Below the pieces are notes generated by a model, which was not told where the DNA came from, searched no databases, and saw nothing but the letters and a program-made list of their open reading frames with translations. A DNA stretch of 64,000 bases from assembly GCA_950022655.1 (NCBI GenBank), contig OX465580.1:97606797-97670796 (forward strand), given 5' to 3'. Source of the DNA: Alentia gelatinosa (taxonomy: Eukaryota; Annelida; Polychaeta; Phyllodocida; Polynoidae). Below, one piece after another: positions 58,046-64,000 of the stretch; within the stretch, counting starts at the first letter, position 1; each line of letters opens with the position of its first letter. The position numbers were made by a program, and so were the translations under genes.

Positions 58046-58860
58046 ACAGTGTGTTTCTCCCTTTAGATCTAAACAAAAAAATGTAATTTTGTATGGTTCC
58101 CATAGAAAAGGATATTAAAGTAGAAAATCCACTTTTAGAGCAAAAGCAATATCAGAAATGAGAAATTCCGGCCAAAATACCTCTAAGTTACCACATTCCA
58201 AGGTATATACAAGGTTTTGCCACGAAAGTGCATTTCTGCATTGCAATTGTCTTCTAGAGAAAAGACATTTCCTTCCCACCTTGGTCTCCAGGGTGGTGAA
58301 AGAATCATCACATTGTTTGACATATCCTTATTATTCGACTGCTCCTCTTTCCGTGTAACTTGAAATACTATATTTAGCTAATATACAAACTATTACTAGT
58401 AATGTCTGTTTATTTTAGGTTATGTTCCAATTCTATCGTTGGTGCTACGAATTAGTTAAAACAAATTGTAACAATTATCTTAATATCCTAAAAGCTGGTC
58501 CTCCGAAATCCCTTATGAAAAACAGAGAAATTTGCAATTTCCATTCTGCCACATCTTTTTTCAACCGCAATGACATTTTCCATCAGGGTCTCATTGTCGT
58601 TTTGCATCCCACGCACAAGGTTTCTTTCCGATAGAGATCTATCTACAATGGTAGATGATCTGAAAGCGGTACTTTACGAGATTACTTTCAATGTATATCT
58701 CTATTGTGATGTTTATTACCTATCTTACCTATTCAATGAGTAGATATTGTGTATATACTTATACCTACGTAGGCATATGGATCCTGCAGGAGTACTTCTT
58801 TCGATAATTATATGCGGTTACAGTTTTTTAACACAGCTGATCTACGCGAGATCAAAGGCG
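58046..58860. other. No gene seen
   Basis: AT-rich, no domain-bearing frame. Confidence 0.35.
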
Positions 58861-58884
58861 GATTAACCGTTTATATTAATAGAA

Positions 58885-58976
58885 GACTACGTCACGCATC
58901 CAACGACCGCGCGGTTGCTAAGAAACGTGACGAAACAAAGGCGTGACGTGGATTAACATAGCTACCGTTACTTGGT
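58885..58976 (+). promoter_or_regulatory. Promoter-like site cluster with a possible splice donor
   Basis: ACGTCACG (58889), GTTGCTAAGAAAC (58914-58926, RFX X-box-like), TGACG (58928-58932) and GCGTGACGTGG (58941) lie within 65 bp. A consensus donor TTG|GTGAGT follows at 58974/58975. X-box and CRE side by side recall known RFX/CREB promoter modules. No downstream exon is identifiable. Confidence 0.3.
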
Positions 58977-59025
58977 GAGTAGCGTAGTGTTGTCTTGCGT
59001 CCTCACATATATTAATATATTGACA

Positions 59026-59661
<636 letters not shown>

Positions 59662-59810
59662 AAAAACCACGTCTTGAGTCTTTGAAACCTGCCGCCAAAA
59701 GAGGCTGATGCACAGTGACGTCACGAGATGACGTCGCGAGGTCAAGGCCGGCAGATAACGATTTCCCTTCGCGGATGAATTATTTTGCTATTTTACAATT
59801 ACTAGCCAAT
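59662..59810 (-). repeat. Direct repeat at the 3' end of the YR element
   Basis: Same 149-bp sequence as 63708-63856, from AAAAACCACGTCTTGAGTC to ACTAGCCAAT. Contains TGACGTCA (59716-59723). Confidence 0.85.
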
Positions 59811-60264
59811 TAACCCCAACATGGGAAATTCAGACTTAGCCAAAGAGGCCGAGAGGGCCTTGGTGACGTTACCCGACTTTGCAAGGGGAAAGTAGGCCTC
59901 GAGGCCTGACTTGGAGGCCCAAGTGCCGTGGGTCATGAGGTCCGGGAGGGCCACGTCGGGCGAGGCTGCAGCTGCCTTTGCTGCGCCACGACATAGTTTG
60001 GGAGGCCCAAGGCCTTGAGTCCTCAGGGGATAAAGGATGTGAGCTGCCTCGCGGTCAAGGGGGAGGCCGCTTGACTGAGAAAAGGCGGCGCCCAGGGTAG
60101 GGCGGGGGCCGATGCTGTGCATCACGTCCAGGCTTCCACCAGGCACGAGGCAGAGGCTGTCGGTAGAATGAGTAGCGAGACCGCAGAGGACGGGTCTCGG
60201 ATTGTCTTCGAGGAGTTTAAGATGACCTTGAGAGCACCTCCACCCTCCTGCTGGATGTCTCTGC
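59802..60264 (-). pseudogene. Tyrosine recombinase C-terminus
   Basis: The final residues read CRGAAKAAAA then LPDLMTHGTWASKSGLEAYF. This fits the catalytic end of tyrosine recombinases: an Arg, the H-G-x-W box and the nucleophile Tyr. The stop falls just inside the terminal direct repeat, as in related elements. The N-terminal part of the frame is not recognisable and probably follows a deletion. Confidence 0.65.
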
Positions 60265-60299
60265 ACAGGAGGGTGTGAGGGCCAGGACCGAGAGTTGAG

Positions 60300-61010
60300 G
60301 GGCTCACTAGGTTTGAGCCTCTAAGCATTGCCGCGGTAGTGTAGTGTGGCTGCGGGCTGCCATCATATATAGCACTGCCATGGTGGTACGTTGGCAGGCT
60401 GAAGCCGATAATCTTGCCCCGAAGGGGGTCAGAGGTCAATGAAGTACTCCCCTTTAACCTGGGGGTAAGCCAGGGGGTCAGCTCTGAGCTGACGGTAGGC
60501 TTTTGAAAGGTCCGCCTTCCAGAGGTAGGCCCAGGGGCCTTTGACCTGAGCGAGAGTGATAGTGTCCCTTATGATAGGTAGGGTATAGGTGAACCGAACA
60601 CCCTTGAAGTTACCCTGGTGGATACCGTCATTGACACTAGCCCCCGAGGAGAACGAGAGGTCGACTATGATTCTCCTACCCCTGTCCTTTTTTTCTCGAG
60701 TCATGATTGGGATACCTGAGTCCATTCTTTGAAGGGGGGGGAACTGAAGGGTCCCAACATAGCCCCATGGCCCAGCTCTGTGGTAACATATCCCTCAACT
60801 GCTCTAGGGAACACCTCCGCTGAGGCATGATTTCCGGTCGATGCCGGGAAGGTGGAGCGAGTGTAGCTCGAGGTAATCTACAAGTTTTTCGTCATGATAG
60901 TCTTGGAGAGCCTGCCTCTAGGCCGGGATATTAAGGACCGATGGGATGGGGATCCTGGATCCCGCGTAGTTGGGGAGGCCAGAAGCTTTCGCATCCGAGT
61001 AGGCCTTGTG
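60300..61010 (-). pseudogene. DIRS-type reverse transcriptase, N-terminal half
   Basis: Minus-strand pieces in order: SRIPIPSVLNIPA, a stop, QALQDYHDEKLVDYLELH, ELGHGAMLGPF, PIMTREKKDRGRRIIVDLSF, GASVNDGI, WKADLSKAYRQL, then a stop where the PFG block should start. These are characteristic of DIRS/Ngaro RTs (VDLSF...SVNDGI, DL..AYRQ). The YVDD-type active site is not found. A premature stop, frameshifts and an internal deletion make it a pseudogene. Confidence 0.8.
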
Positions 61011-61399
61011 ATGTATGTGATGGCCAGAGAGATGCCACCGTGGTGGCATAATTGCCAGGGGGGGGGGGTTCTCTACTGGGAGTGGATAGGAGGCTATGAG
61101 TGCAATAGCCTCACCATTGCTTGTGTGAAGGGTGCCGGGGCCGCAGCTGCCGGTGCCGCTTGTAGCGGTGCCGCCACCTTGCGGGAAACCGCGGCATTCC
61201 TCTGCTGCAGTGGCGCCATCTCGTGGTATACCCGCGACTCCGCTGTCTCGTATCATTGATCACAAAACAACAATCATCTGTAGTAACAATGTGGTTCTCA
61301 TTCTGAACCGGATAATTTCCCTTGAAACTTGGGGCGGGAGGGCAAAAGCCTGAACCGAGCCCGAGGGCTTGAACAATACAATATGGTTTAGAGTGAAAA

Positions 61400-61604
61400 G
61401 TGCTTGGAGAGTGTGCCTGTTTGTCGTGGCAATCCTTGAGAGCCTGTTTTTAGGAGGCCTGGGCAAGCCTAGTACCGAAAAGGGGGGGCAGCACCCCCCT
61501 CCCCCCCCTGTTTGCTCTAGCAGCCGTTTGGCGTGTCTTAATACGGCAGTCCCTTTCTGCATGAGGATGATAGCCCGAAAGGTTGAAAAGGCAATATGAA
61601 CATA
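61400..61604 (-). pseudogene. Gag zinc-finger tail, detached
   Basis: In the minus frame the segment following the TA insertion reads CSYC...HPHAERDC, completing a Cys/His cluster begun at about 62770 (CKAFNLGAC...H). Cys/His clusters of this kind end the Gag of DIRS-like elements. Confidence 0.5.
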
Positions 61605-62727
61605 TGGTCAATTCTCCCAGATCGTGATCGATGGCCCACGTACGGTGACCAATAATTCAAAGGGTCGTTTTCATATCTACATAACATTTTATAATATCAG
61701 AAATGATATTAGTGTCTGTAGAAATGACAGATCTGCCAGGGGAACCCCACTTTCATGTACCAATATCGATAAAAAAAATTGATAAACCCCTAAGATAGGC
61801 ATTTTTTAGCTCAAATTCATAGATGAAACCTATATAACCAGATTTTGAAGACCTCTTATAAATTTGTAGCTATATATGTTTATCTATTCTGAATGTGGGA
61901 TACCCACAAATGTGTTGCAGAACATATAAATAATAATAAATGTTGAGATGGGGAAATCTATATATAGTCTAGGTGTAAAAAATCAGTGGTGAAGGGTATG
62001 TCACCGTACATGGGCAAGCCACATTAAAAGGTAAAAAAATTATAGAAAAGTACCTTTTTGGGTACTTGTTAATCCTCCAAGTAAAAGAGGTACGTCAACA
62101 GGTTTAATAACATCTGTAGTGTATATATTAATTCTCCCATCAAATATACCACAGCCAAATGAACATGGGTGGTGAAATTTATTTGGTCACCGTACATGGG
62201 CAGAAATTATCAGGTGTTGCTTATGTAAGGTAAAAGATTTACATTATTAGTGAATGATATTTTATATATAAATAGAGTATTATGGAACCATTAACATCTG
62301 CAATTTGCAAGGACTTCAGGCATGTTAATGCCAAGAAATATGTCTTTTTATTTATGTCACCGTACGTGGGTCGGTCACCGTACATGGGCATTATGTTCTA
62401 AATAATATTAATCAACTTTAATTTTCTTAATATGATTAGAGATTCATTTTCTGATAATGAAAATCTGATTCTGCTAAAAAGTAACAACCAATATTTACCC
62501 TAAGACCTCATTGGACCCACTTGACCACGGACGGTGACATATAGGCTATAAGGTTAAATCTATTCAGCTAAAAAAATAATTTCCAATAAAGATTAGTGTT
62601 CCCAACATTTACCCATGTAAGGTATTGTCTCCTACTATATATGTTCACTTCTTTTATCAAGATATGACTAGTTTGAATTTTTGGTCACCGTACATGGGCA
62701 TCGATCACGATCTGGGAGAATTGACCA
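61605..62727. mobile_element. 1123-bp TA-flanked DNA transposon with repeated GTCACCGTACATGGGC
   Basis: Ends TGGTCAATTCTCCCAGATCG (61605) and its inverse (to 62727) run about 45 bp with few mismatches; TA flanks both sides (61603-61604, 62728-62729). GTCACCGTAC(A/G)TGGG(C) recurs at 62000, 62186, 62356, 62374 and 62684, and inverted at 61634 and about 62524. The interior is AT-rich without a transposase, so it is non-autonomous. It splits the Gag of the surrounding YR retroelement. Confidence 0.85.
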
Positions 62728-62739
62728 TATATGTAATTG

Positions 62740-63435
62740 TTTCTGGCCTGCGTCTAGGTGGCTGTTGGCCTGTTGGCAGGCCCCGAGATTAAAGGCTTTA
62801 CAAGGTGGGCCCCCCCCTGAGGTCTTGTTTATCCGCCTGTTTTTCTACCTTTTTACCCGTACGAGAGTGGCTGAACCGGATAATTTTCCTAGGGGAGAAC
62901 AAGAAAGTGAGATGCGAAGCATCTGGATTCTAGTAGTATCCTCCCAGGCTTCGCTTAGGCGGCCCTCAGAGATGAGGCTCAAGACTTCCTCAGACCAGCC
63001 TCGAACCTGATCGAACTGATAGTCTCTAGCGTCTTCTAGGATATCTTTGATATGATTTATAGTGTGGGGAGCCCAGTCTGCCAGGTAGGCCGGGTCTTCA
63101 ATTAGGCAGAAAAGACCCCAAAGATACTCTGCCATGTTCAATTCGTTTAAATTGGTCTTCGATTTTTCTGGACCCCTAAAAACATAAGCATGCGGTAAAA
63201 AGACTAGTTTCTTACCTGCTGTAGCGAGTGCATGAGGGGTGGCTTCAAGGAGCTTCACAACTTGTTCCTGAAGCGAATCCGCGCCTGCCACCTCAGCTAG
63301 GCTGGTTGGAAAAGGCGCGAAACTCAGGGTGCCTGGATCCCTAGGGTTGCGGGCTGCAGTCGACACTTCTGCAATTCTCTGAGTCGCTGGCTTCCAGTCT
63401 TGTATGGAGCAAAACAAGTATCTGCTCGCGCTGGT
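62740..63435 (-). pseudogene. YR retroelement Gag, central part
   Basis: The open minus-strand frame (from about 63470) contains NMAEYLWGLFCLIEDPAYL and FDQVRGWSEEVLSLISEG, a helical capsid-like region. It stops at 62845; past that stop the same frame reads CKAFNLGAC toward the insertion. It lies one base out of frame with the N-terminal piece. Confidence 0.6.
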
Positions 63436-63449
63436 CGTCCTCGAGGTCT

Positions 63450-63668
63450 TTAGGCTATCGGGGAACCACTATCCGTGGAGATTACCGATCCATTATTCGC
63501 TGCTTTGTCTTGGCCTTTTTCCGCTAAGGCGCGAAGGAGGCTCTCCATTTCAGCGAACTTCTCTCCAAAAGACTCAAATTTTTCGTCCGGAGCCGCAACT
63601 TTTTCGTCCAGGTCTTTCTGCTTGACTCCTCTTGTGACTGCCGGAGTCTTGGCGGCAGCTTTCGGCAT
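63450..63668 (-). pseudogene. YR retroelement Gag, N-terminal part
   Basis: Starts at ATG 63668, 40 nt after the 5' direct repeat, with MPKAAAKTPAVTRGVKQKD followed by a coiled-coil-like ESFGEKFAEMESLLRAL. Ends in a stop at 63450 where the central Gag frame overlaps, so a single-base shift is likely. Confidence 0.65.
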
Positions 63669-63707
63669 TTTCTTAGATCTTTTAGGTCTTGTCTAAATGC
63701 GTTACAC

Positions 63708-63856
63708 AAAAACCACGTCTTGAGTCTTTGAAACCTGCCGCCAAAAGAGGTCGATGCGCGGTGACGTCACGAGATGACATCGCGAGGTCAAGGCCGGCGG
63801 ATAACGATTTCCCTTCGCGGGTGAATTATTCTGCAATTTTACAATTACTAACCAAT
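63708..63856 (-). repeat. Direct repeat at the 5' end of the YR element
   Basis: Pairs with 59662-59810. TGACGTCA lies at 63762-63769, upstream of the Gag ATG in element orientation, where a promoter is expected. Confidence 0.85.
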
Positions 63857-64000
63857 GTGGCCATGTGTGCAGCTGGGGTTGGACCTTGATTTCTATTGGC
63901 CGACCTCCCTGGGCTCTGGCCTTGCTATTGGTCAGCTTGTTTATTTACCATGACTACCATCTGTATAGACATATTTTCTCATGGTGTATCCCCCTTCAGG

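Larger units (their letters stand above)
59662..63856 (-). mobile_element. Tyrosine-recombinase retrotransposon (PAT/Ngaro-like), decayed
   Basis: Direct repeats of 149 bp (59662-59810 and 63708-63856, about a dozen differences) flank a minus-strand coding region: Gag, a DIRS-type RT and the C-terminus of a tyrosine recombinase. Such elements integrate through a recombinase circle rather than an integrase. Direct repeats rather than inverted ones fit the PAT/Ngaro branch over DIRS1. RNase H and most of the recombinase are deleted, and stops and shifts interrupt RT. A 1.1-kb TA-flanked transposon sits in the Gag zinc-finger region. Confidence 0.8.

Overview
The window is eukaryotic, repeat-rich, mostly AT-rich DNA with no recognisable host gene. 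Ty3/gypsy LTR elements, a tyrosine-recombinase retrotransposon, several non-LTR (LINE) relics and many short inverted-repeat DNA transposons point to an animal, most likely an aquatic invertebrate. Species and phylum cannot be read from the sequence. Nearly all long open frames belong to mobile elements or are chance.

Layout. 1-2130: nested TTAA-flanked miniature transposons and a foldback element. 4672-12858: a G-depleted, C-rich tandem array bounded by matching inverted ends, invaded by a Ty3/gypsy element (6406-12347). That element keeps gag, a textbook -1 frameshift signal, protease, RT and RNase H, but has lost the 3' part of its 5' LTR, its primer site and the integrase core. 15.8-17.7 kb: two short hairpin elements. 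22.9-23.7 kb: a LINE RT fragment split by a TTAA element. 29295-31298: a second, non-autonomous LTR element with two full LTRs and a tRNA-Leu-type primer site. 32.6-35.1 kb: a gag-like relic, an inverted-repeat element and a LINE endonuclease relic. 37.3-44.6 kb: a minus-strand LINE RT relic and two related large foldback transposons. 45-49 kb: dispersed repeats and the 3' part of an L1/Tx1-like LINE. 53.8-57.8 kb: nested TTAA elements, a 1.55-kb inverted-repeat transposon and a Penelope-like ribozyme-like motif. 59662-63856: a decayed PAT/Ngaro-type tyrosine-recombinase retroelement on the minus strand, split in its gag zinc-finger region by a TA-flanked transposon.

How the parts relate. Insertions are stacked: gypsy inside a C-rich repeat, TTAA elements inside a LINE and inside other miniature elements, and a TA element inside a retroelement. 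These give a relative order of events. All three sizeable retroelements carry the same CRE-type octamer (TGACGTCA) near their expected promoters. Three unrelated large DNA transposons each carry many copies of a private short motif, as expected of transposase-binding sites. Apart from two promoter-like clusters of RFX/CRE-type sites (about 24.3 and 58.9 kb), nothing suggests host regulation.
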